Below are positions 1-8,508 of a stretch of 42,140 nucleotides of DNA, one piece after another (the stretch's first letter is position 1; each line of letters begins with the position of its first letter). A model generated the notes under the pieces. That model saw only the letters and a list, made by a program, of their open reading frames with translations, ran no database searches and was not told the origin of the DNA. The position numbers and the translations under genes were made by a program. The DNA comes from Planctomycetia bacterium. GTDB taxonomy: Bacteria > Planctomycetota > Planctomycetia > Pirellulales > Thermoguttaceae. The stretch spans positions 1 through 42,140 of the forward strand of contig JAUNBJ010000020.1 of the NCBI GenBank assembly GCA_030535245.1. The letters run 5' to 3'.

Positions 1-63
1 GGACGCCCACCCCTCCGAAAACTTTTAGACTAATATTATTTATTTTTTGGACACAACAATAGT
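1..63. other. Leader of the first gene, beginning inside a repeat-like sequence
   Basis: Positions 7-32 (CCCACCCCTCCGAAAACTTT and the following TAGACTA) resemble the reverse complement of 41964-41987 at the other end of the window. In both cases the motif lies just upstream of a gene start and points toward it. An in-frame TAA at 31-33 shows the first gene cannot begin further upstream. No clear Shine-Dalgarno site precedes the ATG at 64. The match is imperfect, so shared ancestry is only likely. Confidence 0.4.
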
Positions 64-1695
64 ATGGAAATTGCAGGGTACTGGAAGGACCTGAATGATC
101 TGAAAGTTCATGAAAAGAGTTGGTCTCTGAGTCCCAATGATTTCGACGCTCTAATACGTAGCTTTGAGTTGAATTTTCAGACTGCTTTTGAGAAAGACCT
201 GAAAGGATTTTCCACCAGTTCCGAGATTTTGTCCTTCTGGAAAAGTGTAAGAGATGCTGCCATGCTGCAAGTTCTTCGTGAAAATTTCAAAGACGCGTTG
301 AAAGTTACCGTTGGTAAGCAGCTGGATGCGATTTTGCCTGATGAACTTCAGAATGTGGAGGCCATGGAGCTGGTTCAACATGGAAACCAAATTCTGGAAT
401 TTGCTCAAATGGAAGGGATTCCTCTGAACGCGGATTTCCGGAAATTTATGGATTTAAAACTGGCTCCCCTGGACATTACGGATCAGAAACAGTTGGTCGA
501 GCAGTGGCGGACTCAGACAAAGAATGAGACGTTGCTCGATATTCTCCAGATTCTTGAAAAAAATGTCCATAACAGACTGGTATCCCGAAATACATTGCTG
601 GCGTCCATTCAGGAAAACAACGAGGGGATTCAGAATTTTTCCCGAACTCTTGCCAAATTGGCACAGAAGTTTCCGGAACAGTATTCCGTTGAAGATTTTC
701 AAAAAGCCCTATCCGAAAACGAAACCAGCTGGCAGACACTGTTTACCTGGAATCTTTTCCTTGCAAAGGCTCCTTTGTCGGAGGAACAGCAAAATAGGGA
801 CATGACACTGATTCCCGAACGGAAAAGTGTGAACTCCGTCGCGACCATTTCAAAATTGGGGCAGTCTGAAAAAATCCTTTTGAATAACCTAAAAAGTTTT
901 TTGCGTTCCCTTAACGCTCCCATTTGGTATGAATATCCCTACTGCGGACTGAATTACTATCTAACTCCAGAATCGAAAAGGAGAGGAAAGTTCAGCATTA
1001 TCCGGGATAATTATCACGATCACACCGACAATTTCTATCGAGAAGAGGTCGTCATTTCCGACCCACAATTGGTTCGGAAAGCCTATCATCATGAGTTCTA
1101 TCGCTCTTTGCTGGCGGAGGCAGAGCAGATAACAGAAGAACAAATTACGCAGGAACCATTTATTTTGTATGAATTTATTGGCAAATGTATCACTCGCATT
1201 AAAAAGGATTCCAATCTAAATCCTCCGTACCAGCTGTATGGATTACGAGGAATTCTCTTGATTCTTTCCAGAAATATGGGAAATAATCAGGATTTCATCA
1301 ACCGGATTTTTGATGTTGATACCCTGGTTCCAATGCTGACAGAGCCAGAAATTTTTGACACAAGTCATTTTAAGAGGTATTTTTATTTTTATCAGAAAGA
1401 TCGCGATCTTGCCAAGTCTCTGGTTCAAAAAGTTGACATTTCCAAACTTACGGTTTCCCAGATGCAAATGTATTGGAAAAACAACGAAAATTTACAGAGC
1501 TCGTATTCATGGGTTGGATTTGTCGATTCTCAAGGCAAAATCGTTGTCAATATTCCCGCAATGTCAAATGGAGATATTTACATTGTTGAAAAGAATCAAC
1601 TACTGCGTATTGCAGAGGTTTGGAAAGGCTCCATTTCAACAGATTTTTTGCCAGATTATTCTGGTCAGTTGATTTTTTATCGTACTAAAAAATAA
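64..1695 (+). CDS. Hypothetical protein, 543 aa, A+T-rich gene
   Basis: I do not recognise this protein. It has no signal peptide or obvious membrane segment, so it is probably cytoplasmic. It is largely helical in character, with many Leu, Lys, Glu and Gln and several FxxxL-type stretches; residues about 390-500 are rich in aromatics. No nucleotide-binding or metal motif stands out. The start is the first ATG after an in-frame stop at 31-33. The gene is clearly richer in A+T than the housekeeping genes further on, which hints at transfer or a variable locus. A long palindromic repeat begins 10 bp after the stop codon and a terminator-like hairpin follows. The reading frame is long and intact, so I am confident it is a gene but not of its role. 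Confidence 0.8.
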   Translation: MEIAGYWKDLNDLKVHEKSWSLSPNDFDALIRSFELNFQTAFEKDLKGFSTSSEILSFWKSVRDAAMLQVLRENFKDALKVTVGKQLDAILPDELQNVEAMELVQHGNQILEFAQMEGIPLNADFRKFMDLKLAPLDITDQKQLVEQWRTQTKNETLLDILQILEKNVHNRLVSRNTLLASIQENNEGIQNFSRTLAKLAQKFPEQYSVEDFQKALSENETSWQTLFTWNLFLAKAPLSEEQQNRDMTLIPERKSVNSVATISKLGQSEKILLNNLKSFLRSLNAPIWYEYPYCGLNYYLTPESKRRGKFSIIRDNYHDHTDNFYREEVVISDPQLVRKAYHHEFYRSLLAEAEQITEEQITQEPFILYEFIGKCITRIKKDSNLNPPYQLYGLRGILLILSRNMGNNQDFINRIFDVDTLVPMLTEPEIFDTSHFKRYFYFYQKDRDLAKSLVQKVDISKLTVSQMQMYWKNNENLQSSYSWVGFVDSQGKIVVNIPAMSNGDIYIVEKNQLLRIAEVWKGSISTDFLPDYSGQLIFYRTKK

Positions 1696-1705
1696 ATATT
1701 AAATT

Positions 1706-1855
1706 ATTGGAACACCTTCTAAAAACCCCTTCCATAAACCAAAACAAGGGATTTACGCTTTCCAGCAAGACGACATAAGTGAGACTTATGTCAACGTAGG
1801 CTGGAGGCGATAAATCACCGTTTTGGCCGGAATTGGGTTTTTAGAAGGTGCCAAT
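1706..1855. repeat. Long palindromic repeat element (family A, full copy)
   Basis: The outer arms, ATTGGAACACCTTCTAAAAA at 1706-1725 and GGGTTTTTAGAAGGTGCCAA at 1835-1854, are near-perfect inverted repeats. Inside is a second palindrome running from CCAAAAC at 1739 to GTTTTGG at 1820-1826. It includes CCAGC/GCTGG and GACATAAGT/ACTTATGTC arms around a GAG loop at 1781-1783. One inner arm (1739-1780) is about 90% identical in reverse complement to 22328-22369. The same outer ends recur at 12848-12866 and 40581-40676. No coding capacity is visible. It looks like a MITE- or REP-type element, or a strong bidirectional 3'-end structure. Confidence 0.8.
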
Positions 1856-1886
1856 AGGTATCTTCTGTTGCATCCATTTAAGAAAT

Positions 1887-1951
1887 CGTCAGGGAATTGC
1901 TAAACGAATACCTTCAGAGTTCCTGACGCCTTGCGTCGGCGATTGTTTTTT
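1887..1951 (+). terminator. Hairpins and T-run after the first gene
   Basis: CGTCAGGGAA at 1887-1896 pairs with TTCCTGACG at 1920-1928. A smaller CGCC/GGCG hairpin (1927-1941) is followed by a run of six T at 1946-1951. Together these resemble a Rho-independent terminator, although the last stem is short. They separate the first gene from the Sel1-repeat gene at 2025. Confidence 0.4.
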
Positions 1952-2024
1952 GGTAAAATTATCCGTGTCACGGGGTTTCGTTCTTTTCAGTGGAAAACAG
2001 GGCTTGTTTTGAGGAAAGTCGTCC

Positions 2025-5000
2025 ATGAAGTATCATCTCTATTGTATGGATTGTGAGAAAGAAACAGAAATTGTCAATCCGAGTGTCGGTCAAAGGATTT
2101 TTTGCCAACATTGTGGAACGAAACTGATTTCCTTTTTTTCCGTGGAGATTCTCCTAAATCCAGTTTGCATGGAATGCGGACAAATAATTACGGAGGAGAA
2201 AACCACAATCCCTTGCAGTATTTGCGGTCGGTTGGTTCATCAAGACTGCTGGAAAGACGATGTTCCGTGTAATTTCTGCCATGTTCCCCACCGTCCCAAG
2301 CAAAAAAAGACAGGTTCAGGTTTTTGGGATGGTATCCAACATCGATGGTTCGCATCGGGAAACTTTTTAAGAACATGGGTGAATTCCTGGCGTCGTTCCA
2401 ACTTGGAAGTGAAAGAAGTAAAAAATGAAAATGGCGACACGGAAACGACCGACACGGTAATTGGAGAGGTTCCGGTGATTCCAGAAGCACCGTTGCCGCC
2501 TCCTGTAATTTTGGGAAAACCACAAGTTTCGGAGATTCGTTCCTCCTCACAGATTTTACCATCCCCACCATTACCGATTTCAAAGACGCCCATTCAAACT
2601 TCCCCGATTCCTGCTCCCCCACGTGCACGTACTGCCCCTGTGCCGCCACAGGTACATACCGTCCCTGCTCCCCCACGTGTACGTACCGTCCCTGTGCCGC
2701 CACCATTGGTTCCAAATTCCAAACGCCATTGGAGAAAGCTCCACTGGAAGTGGCCGAGGGTCAAGTGGCCAACCTTGAAATGCTCGTGGATAAGAAGCCC
2801 CTTGCGATCGTGGAACGCATCCTCGGTTTCGGCGATTGTGTGTGGTTTTGCGTTTGCCTTGTTGGGACTGGGAATGGCGGTTCCGCGATGGGTGGATTTG
2901 CCGTTAACGTGGAAATGGACGCTCCCGCTTTTGGGAATTTCCGCCCTGTTTGGGGTCTGGAAAACGTCGCTGACAAAAAAAGTGCTCCGATGTATTGCCG
3001 TGGGAGAATTATTTATGGGGGTGGGACTTGCCGGGACGGTTGGGTATCTTGGAATGTATTCTCCGAAGGTAAACGTTTGGTTTTTTCAGGGGTGTGTCTG
3101 GGGAACTGTTTTTTTGTTATTGGGAAGCATTTTAACATGGGTTTATACCAAAACAAACGCGGAGGAGCCTGCCAAAACCGGAATATTGCAACAAACGACG
3201 GGGATTTTGTTGGTGTTGTTTCTTTTGGGGGCGACGGTTTCGGCATCGTGGACGCAGTATCGGGATTACGACTTGGTGGATTTCCGAGATTATTTCGCCA
3301 ATTGCGGAGTTGCCGACATGCAATATCTTCGAGGAATGGCATATTTAGACGAAAAAATGCCGGAATACGACCCGGAAAAGGCGTTTTCGTGGATATTGCC
3401 AGCCTCACAGCAAAACTATATTCCAGCCAATCGACAGGTGGCGTCGTTATATTTCGATGGATTGGGAACGGAGCAGGATTATACCGAAGCCTTTGGAAAT
3501 TGGAAGATTGCGTCTTTGGGGGGAGACACTCTTTCCATGGTTCGTTTGGGGAATTGTTTTCGGCAAGGATTGGGAACCGACGTGGATGATTCGCAAGCGT
3601 TCCAATGGTATCATGCCGCATCCAAACGAAATGTTCCTGAGGCCCAATATCAGTTGGCCATGGCATACTGGGAGGGGCGTGGTGTCAAGGAAAATTTCAG
3701 CGAAGGGCTTCATTGGCTGGAATATTCTGCGGCAGGAGATGATCCAGACGCTCTTTTCCTATTGGGGAAAATCCAGATGGAAGGCGAGCGAGTTCCCAAA
3801 AATACCGATAATGGTATCCGTTTGTTGGAAAAGGCGGTCTTGTTGGAACAGGAGGATGCTCGGAAATATCTGGAGGACTACTACCTTTCGGAAGCGGGAC
3901 TGAAGCGAACGTTTGATAAAACGTATGTTTGGCTATTTGAGTCTGCAAAAGAGGGAAATTCTCGGGCGGAAAAACGTTTGGATGATTATTTCACAGAGCA
4001 AACCGGATTGAAGAACCATCCCGTGGAAGGGGTGGTGTGGTTGACTTTTCAGGCGGAAAAAGACGACCCAAACGCTCAGCTTCTTTTAGCGCATTGCTTA
4101 CGAGAAGGAACCGGTGTGGAAAAGAATCCAGAGAAAGCGTTTTCCTGGTTTGAAAAAGCTGCGTTAAGGGGAAATTCCGAAGCGCAGTACGAAACGGGCC
4201 AATGTTGTTACACGGGGAACGGTACTTGGCAGGAGCCATCCAAAGCGGTTTCCTGGTTCCAAAAAGCGGCTCGTCAAGACCACGCAGCGTCGCAGTACAT
4301 GCTTGGTTTCTGTCATTTTTACGGAAAGGGAACGGTGGAAGATCGTCCGAAGGGGGTGGAATGGTTTCTTCGTGCCGCCGCAGACGGCCACGAACGAGCG
4401 GCGGAGTTGCTAGAGCAGTATTTTCTTCTTGGCAAGGGGTTGGAAGAAATGCCACGCGAAGCGATCGTGTGGCTCCAAACCGCTTCTCGTCATGGTAACA
4501 CGGCGGCCCAAAAGAAATTAGACGAATACTACCGTTCGGAATTCGGAATTCAAAGCCATCCGCAGCAAGCCATTGCCAGGTTAAAAAAATTGGCGGAAAC
4601 GGGCGACACCGAAGCTCAGGCCCAGTTGGGAGAATGCTATCTTTTGGGGATTGGCGTATCTCGAGACGAAGATGAAGGGGTTACCTGGCTGGACAAGGCG
4701 GCCAACAAACAACACAAAAAAGCGAATTTGTTACTGACGAATTTTATCTTAAATGGCGATGGGCTGGAAAAAACACCTCGTTTTGCGGAAAATTGGCTGG
4801 AACAACGCGCTAATAAAGGAAATTCCGACGCGATGTTTTTATTAGGGAAATACTATTTGGATTCTAAAAACGCACGGCGGAATCCCTCGAAAGGGGTTCG
4901 TTTTTTGCGTCAGGCGGAGAAAATCGGTACCTCAGAGGCCTCCACGGTATTAGCACGTTATGTTCTGAAAGGAAAGGGATTGACAGAGGTACCAGGGGAA

Positions 5001-6449
5001 TCGATTCAGTGGCTGGAAGATCCACGTCAAGAGAAAAACTCGGCGGCACAGTTTCGGCTGGGACAATGTTATCAAGACGGAACGGCGGTTTATTCGGATA
5101 TTTCCACGGCGGTTTCCTGTTACCGTAAAGCGGCCGTTTTGGGAAACGTGGAAGCCCAGTATTCCCTGGGAATGTGTTTGAAAGATGGCAAAGGAGGGCA
5201 AGCCAATGCGACGGAAGGATTTACATGGTTAGCGAAAGCCGCCGACCAAGGGCATGCACAGGCCCAATGTGAAGCGGGGAATTGCGCCATGCAAGGGGTC
5301 GGAACCCAGTGTGATGTTGCCCGTGCTGCGGATTGGTACGGCAAGGCGGCCCGTCAGGGCGTTTGTGAAGCGCAATATGCCTATGGACTTTGTTGTAAGA
5401 AAGGGATGGGAGTTCCTCGAAATAGCACGAAAGCGGCCCAATATTTTGAGAAAGCTGCCGGTCAGGGAAATGGCGACGCTCTGCTGGAGTATGGAAAATG
5501 TTGTCAGGCAGGCAAAGGATGCCCTCTTGACGAAACGGAAGCGTTTCGGTGCTTTTCTCAAGCGGCGGACATGGGGATTCAGGAAGCGGTTTATGAACAG
5601 GCCCGATGTCTTGTGGATGGTTGCGGCACGCTTCCCAACGTGAGTGAGGGGATTCGGTTGATGGAACAGGGAATTAAGGACGGTTATTCTCCTGCGAAAA
5701 GTTGGTTGGAAGATTACTATCTCAATCACCCGGAATCTTTAACGGCAGTTCCCGAAAAAACGACTCTTTGGCTCCGTAGCGCTGCCGCCAAAGGAAATTT
5801 GAAAGCGGAACAACGTCTGGTGAAATGTTTCATCATCGATACAGAACCGGAACGGGTTCCCAGCTATGCGATCCCCTGTCTAAAAGATTTTGCGGAACGG
5901 GGAAACGTCGATGCGATGTTACACCTGGCAAAATATTTCTGGAATACTCCAACCAGGGAAAAAGCTGTTTTTGACTGGCTAACAAAAGCCTCGCAAAATG
6001 GAAAAGGATCGCTGGAAGCAATCTATCTTTTGGCACGTTGTTATCGAGAAGGAAAAGGAACGTCGGTGCGTCTTTCCACGGCGAAAGAGTATCTACAAAT
6101 GGCGGCCGATCGTAAATACGATCCCGCTCGTATCATGCTTGAGGAAATGCAAAGCGACCAACTTCGCGTGGCTGCGGAAGCAAACGATCCCAAGGCGCAG
6201 GTAGAATATGGTGGCCGTTTCCTCCGTGGAGAAGGGGTCAAGGAGGACAAGGCGCAGGCCTTCTTTTGGTTCCAAAAAGCGGCCGATCAAAAGTACGCCG
6301 ATGGTCAGTATTTGTTGGGAATGTGCTATTTGAACGGTTGGGGAACGTCGATTGAAGTTTCCAAGGCAAGGGTCTTGTTTGAGGCGGCTTCGCATCAAGG
6401 GCATACGTTGGCCCAGGAAAAGTTGACGGAAATCGGCGTGAAGAAATAA
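2025..6449 (+). CDS. Giant Sel1-repeat protein with N-terminal zinc module and membrane segments, 1474 aa
   Basis: The N-terminus carries paired cysteines (C7/C10, C27/C30), then a RING/PHD-like pattern: C48-x2-C51, C64-x2-C67, H72-x2-C75 and C82-x2-C85. A Pro-rich linker (about 150-230) contains short tandem units of the V-P-x-P-P type. About five hydrophobic segments lie between 265 and 410. From about 430 to the end there are more than twenty Sel1/TPR-like repeats of about 36 residues (A-x2-LG-x-CY-x-G-x-GV, then A-x-W-x2-KAA). Sel1 repeats form solenoids that hold protein partners. The topology suggests an inner-membrane scaffold with a large soluble repeat domain, but the side of the membrane is not decided by sequence. 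The start has a good GAGGAAAG site 10 bases upstream. The partner is unknown. Confidence 0.9.
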   Translation: MKYHLYCMDCEKETEIVNPSVGQRIFCQHCGTKLISFFSVEILLNPVCMECGQIITEEKTTIPCSICGRLVHQDCWKDDVPCNFCHVPHRPKQKKTGSGFWDGIQHRWFASGNFLRTWVNSWRRSNLEVKEVKNENGDTETTDTVIGEVPVIPEAPLPPPVILGKPQVSEIRSSSQILPSPPLPISKTPIQTSPIPAPPRARTAPVPPQVHTVPAPPRVRTVPVPPPLVPNSKRHWRKLHWKWPRVKWPTLKCSWIRSPLRSWNASSVSAIVCGFAFALLGLGMAVPRWVDLPLTWKWTLPLLGISALFGVWKTSLTKKVLRCIAVGELFMGVGLAGTVGYLGMYSPKVNVWFFQGCVWGTVFLLLGSILTWVYTKTNAEEPAKTGILQQTTGILLVLFLLGATVSASWTQYRDYDLVDFRDYFANCGVADMQYLRGMAYLDEKMPEYDPEKAFSWILPASQQNYIPANRQVASLYFDGLGTEQDYTEAFGNWKIASLGGDTLSMVRLGNCFRQGLGTDVDDSQAFQWYHAASKRNVPEAQYQLAMAYWEGRGVKENFSEGLHWLEYSAAGDDPDALFLLGKIQMEGERVPKNTDNGIRLLEKAVLLEQEDARKYLEDYYLSEAGLKRTFDKTYVWLFESAKEGNSRAEKRLDDYFTEQTGLKNHPVEGVVWLTFQAEKDDPNAQLLLAHCLREGTGVEKNPEKAFSWFEKAALRGNSEAQYETGQCCYTGNGTWQEPSKAVSWFQKAARQDHAASQYMLGFCHFYGKGTVEDRPKGVEWFLRAAADGHERAAELLEQYFLLGKGLEEMPREAIVWLQTASRHGNTAAQKKLDEYYRSEFGIQSHPQQAIARLKKLAETGDTEAQAQLGECYLLGIGVSRDEDEGVTWLDKAANKQHKKANLLLTNFILNGDGLEKTPRFAENWLEQRANKGNSDAMFLLGKYYLDSKNARRNPSKGVRFLRQAEKIGTSEASTVLARYVLKGKGLTEVPGESIQWLEDPRQEKNSAAQFRLGQCYQDGTAVYSDISTAVSCYRKAAVLGNVEAQYSLGMCLKDGKGGQANATEGFTWLAKAADQGHAQAQCEAGNCAMQGVGTQCDVARAADWYGKAARQGVCEAQYAYGLCCKKGMGVPRNSTKAAQYFEKAAGQGNGDALLEYGKCCQAGKGCPLDETEAFRCFSQAADMGIQEAVYEQARCLVDGCGTLPNVSEGIRLMEQGIKDGYSPAKSWLEDYYLNHPESLTAVPEKTTLWLRSAAAKGNLKAEQRLVKCFIIDTEPERVPSYAIPCLKDFAERGNVDAMLHLAKYFWNTPTREKAVFDWLTKASQNGKGSLEAIYLLARCYREGKGTSVRLSTAKEYLQMAADRKYDPARIMLEEMQSDQLRVAAEANDPKAQVEYGGRFLRGEGVKEDKAQAFFWFQKAADQKYADGQYLLGMCYLNGWGTSIEVSKARVLFEAASHQGHTLAQEKLTEIGVKK

Positions 6450-6497
6450 CCGTTGGCAGCGAGGTCCGGTCGTACCCAATAAAATTTCCCCCCCAGA

Positions 6498-6525
6498 TTG
6501 ACACAGAGGCCACGAAGATTACAAT
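6498..6525 (+). promoter_or_regulatory. Sigma-70-type promoter of trxB
   Basis: TTGACA (6498-6503) and TACAAT (6520-6525) are separated by 16 bp. This predicts a transcript start near 6532 and a leader of about 50 nt before the trxB ATG. Confidence 0.75.
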
Positions 6526-6581
6526 AAGAGAACCTGTTCCTGGTTTTTCAGGAAGAAACCCTCTCAACGCTGGAGATTTTT

Positions 6582-7619
6582 ATGAAACGGAATGTGATCA
6601 TCATCGGCAGTGGCCCCGCGGGGTGGACTGCCGCCATTTATACCGCGCGAGCCAACCTGAAACCACTCGTGTTTGAGGGGGCGTTGTCCTACGAAAATCA
6701 GCAGAGCAACACCCTCCCCATGGGCCAACTCGCCCTGACGACCGAAGTCGAGAATTACCCCGGATTCCCCAAGGGGGATTTGACCGAATACCTGAAATCG
6801 TCGGTGGATCACGACCGGCTTCAGTATCTTCCGCCGCACCGCAAGGAAGGGGTTGCCGGACCGGAACTGGTCGAACTCATGCGGCAGCAGGCGATCAACT
6901 TCGGGGCGGAAATCGTTACGGAGGATATCGTTTCCATCGACGCTTCCACGCGACCGTTTCGACTGGCGGCGTCCGACGGAAAGACTTACCAGGCATCGGC
7001 CGTGATTGTCGCCACCGGAGCGCGGGCCAACTACCTGAACCTGCCGTCGGAGGAAGCGTATAAGAATCGTGGCGTCAGTGCGTGTGCGGTCTGCGACGGG
7101 GCGTTGCCACGTTTCCGCAATCAACCTGTGGCGGTCGTCGGCGGCGGCGATACGGCGATGGAGGATGCGGTTTATCTCGCCAATTTTGCCAGCAAAGTTT
7201 ATCTCATCCACCGTCGGGACGAATTCCGAGCGTCGAAATTCATGGTTCACAAAGCGCTATCCAACGAAAAAATTGAACCGCTCTACAGTCGAGTGGTGGA
7301 AGAAGTGCTGGGGGATAAAACCGGCGTGACGGGGTTAAAACTGAAAAGCACCAAAGGCGAACCCGACCTGCAAATTGATTGTGCCGGCATGTTTGTTTTG
7401 ATCGGACACACGCCCAACACGGCGTTTCTGGAAGGAACCGTGGAACTCGACGCGAAGAAGTACATCGTCTGGAAAGAGCGTACCGCCACCAGCGTGGAAG
7501 GGATTTTTGCGGCGGGCGACTGTGCCGATTCGGTATACCGTCAGGCCATCACGGCGGCGGCCAGCGGGTGTCAGGCGGCCATCGACGCGGAACGGTGGCT
7601 GGTTCATCAGGAATCGTGA
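6582..7619 (+). CDS. trxB: Thioredoxin-disulfide reductase
   Basis: TrxB is an FAD enzyme that reduces thioredoxin with NADPH in the cytoplasm. The FAD-binding GSGPAG motif is at residues 9-14, the redox-active pair is C168-A-V-C171, and the NADPH-binding [11 protein letters not shown] follows at about 186. A C-terminal FAD motif AAGDCAD is also present. At 345 aa it is longer than the usual 310-320, mainly because of an insertion of about 26 residues at 65-90 between the EVENYPGFP and GPELVE segments. That insertion is rich in charged residues and unusual for the family. The start has GGAG at good spacing and a consensus promoter upstream. slyX follows seven bases after the stop, so the two are probably co-transcribed. 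Confidence 0.95.
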   Translation: MKRNVIIIGSGPAGWTAAIYTARANLKPLVFEGALSYENQQSNTLPMGQLALTTEVENYPGFPKGDLTEYLKSSVDHDRLQYLPPHRKEGVAGPELVELMRQQAINFGAEIVTEDIVSIDASTRPFRLAASDGKTYQASAVIVATGARANYLNLPSEEAYKNRGVSACAVCDGALPRFRNQPVAVVGGGDTAMEDAVYLANFASKVYLIHRRDEFRASKFMVHKALSNEKIEPLYSRVVEEVLGDKTGVTGLKLKSTKGEPDLQIDCAGMFVLIGHTPNTAFLEGTVELDAKKYIVWKERTATSVEGIFAAGDCADSVYRQAITAAASGCQAAIDAERWLVHQES

Positions 7620-7626
7620 GGCGATC

Positions 7627-7833
7627 ATGGAAGAACGACAACGAAAACTGGAAGAACGGCTTACCCTCTGCGAGCGTTTGAACGACACGCTCAACGAGGT
7701 GGTTGTCGATTTACAAAAGCGGCTTTCTCTGCTGGAACGGGAACATACGCAGGTGGTGGAGGAACTCCGCCGTTTGCGCAGTGAATCGCGCGAACCGTTC
7801 GACCCGGTTCAGGAAAAACCGCCACATTATTGA
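7627..7833 (+). CDS. slyX: SlyX-like small coiled-coil protein, 68 aa
   Basis: The protein is one amphipathic helix: heptad-spaced Leu and Val from residue 7 to about 50 (LEERL, LNEVVVDLQKRL, LEREHTQVVEELRRL) suggest a coiled coil. It ends in PPHY, the hallmark C-terminus of the SlyX family, and the family is usually about 70 residues. Its cellular role is not well defined. It starts seven bases after trxB and has no promoter of its own, so it probably shares the trxB transcript. The alternative is a generic coiled-coil protein, but length and terminal motif favour SlyX. Confidence 0.8.
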   Translation: MEERQRKLEERLTLCERLNDTLNEVVVDLQKRLSLLEREHTQVVEELRRLRSESREPFDPVQEKPPHY

Positions 7834-7935
7834 AACCGCCTTGCCCATTCTACCAATTCCTTCGAGTTTAACGAGTATTTTCCAAAAAATATTTATTTTT
7901 GGTGGGGAAAGGCTTCCCTTACGTGACGGATACCG

Positions 7936-7941
7936 TATAAT
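7936..7941 (+). promoter_or_regulatory. Possible -10 element of the small gene at 7989
   Basis: TATAAT at 7936-7941 is a perfect -10 hexamer in the 155-bp gap, but the -35 region (TTCCCT near 7914) is weak. The predicted leader would be about 42 nt. The rest of the gap (7834-7988) shows nothing further. Confidence 0.4.
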
Positions 7942-7988
7942 AAGTTGAGAGTTTGAGATCAAAACTTTTGCAGGGAGGTTGACAAGTT

Positions 7989-8216
7989 ATGATGCATTAC
8001 GCTCAAGTTATTTTGGAAGCGAAGTCGCTGGGTTGCGACGATGAAAACGCGAAAGAGCTTGCTCGCAAGGTCGTCACGGCAGCGGCGATTCTGGCAGTCA
8101 TGCCGGAGGACGTGTTGCAAGTCTGGCGGGATCGTGACAAGCGAGAAAACCAAGACGACGCAGTGGTTCAAACCATGTCCCGTTTGGGAGCCAGGGTTCC
8201 GGAACCGGTCGCCTGA
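7989..8216 (+). CDS. Small hypothetical protein, 75 aa
   Basis: I do not recognise this protein. It is predicted mostly helical and acidic, with an Ala/Val-rich central segment (about residues 28-42) too mixed to be a clear membrane span. Two ATG codons occur in tandem at 7989 and 7992. A strong GGGAGG site (7973-7978) and a TATAAT upstream support real expression, and a Rho-independent terminator follows 17 bp after the stop. The gene therefore appears to be its own transcription unit. Confidence 0.75.
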   Translation: MMHYAQVILEAKSLGCDDENAKELARKVVTAAAILAVMPEDVLQVWRDRDKRENQDDAVVQTMSRLGARVPEPVA

Positions 8217-8233
8217 TATTTTTTCGAGACGAA

Positions 8234-8269
8234 CCTCGATGTGTTGGAAACAGGGCATCGGGGTTTTTT
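8234..8269 (+). terminator. Rho-independent terminator of the 75-aa gene
   Basis: CCTCGATG (8234-8241) pairs with CATCGGGG (8256-8263), including one G-U pair. Six T follow at 8264-8269. It faces the SRP RNA terminator coming from the opposite strand. Confidence 0.8.
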
Positions 8270-8276
8270 CATGCGC

Positions 8277-8392
8277 AAAAAGACCGCCAATGGGAGTTCC
8301 AACACACACGAAAGAGGACACTTATGGCTGCTGGCGCAAACCCCTGACCAGGTTCATGGTCTCCCGTTGTGCGGAACGCCCATTGGCGGTCC
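8277..8392 (-). ncRNA. ffs: Signal recognition particle RNA (4.5S RNA), small bacterial type
   Basis: On the minus strand the RNA contains the SRP domain IV core: GGTCAGG (8349-8343), a GGTTTGCGCC apical hairpin (8342-8333) and AGCAGCC (8332-8326). This gives the conserved CAGG/AGCA internal loop bound by Ffh. The ends pair over 17 positions: GACCGCCAATGGG at 8390-8378 pairs with CCCATTGGCGGTC at 8294-8282, and the stem continues inward. A T-run at 8281-8277 makes a terminator. The length of about 116 nt matches the E. coli 114-nt RNA. A TATAAT box lies just upstream on the same strand. It sits downstream of the dnaX-ybaB-recR block; several bacteria keep ffs near dnaX. The tetraloop is UUGC rather than the common GNRA type. 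Confidence 0.87.
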
Positions 8393-8404
8393 AATGATTT
8401 TGCT

Positions 8405-8410
8405 ATTATA
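8405..8410 (-). promoter_or_regulatory. -10 element for the SRP RNA
   Basis: TATAAT reads on the minus strand from 8410 to 8405, placing the transcript start near 8398-8392, at the predicted 5' end of the SRP RNA. The -35 is weak (TTCCGG, 8432-8427). The gap 8411-8508 downstream of rpoN shows no other gene. Confidence 0.6.
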
Positions 8411-8508
8411 GCGTCTTTTCCTTTTCCCGGAAGGGGGGCGACTGCGAATATTCGGGCGAGATCCCATTTTTTGCCTGCGGAGGGGGCTGGCAAGGGTTAC
8501 TTCGTCGC

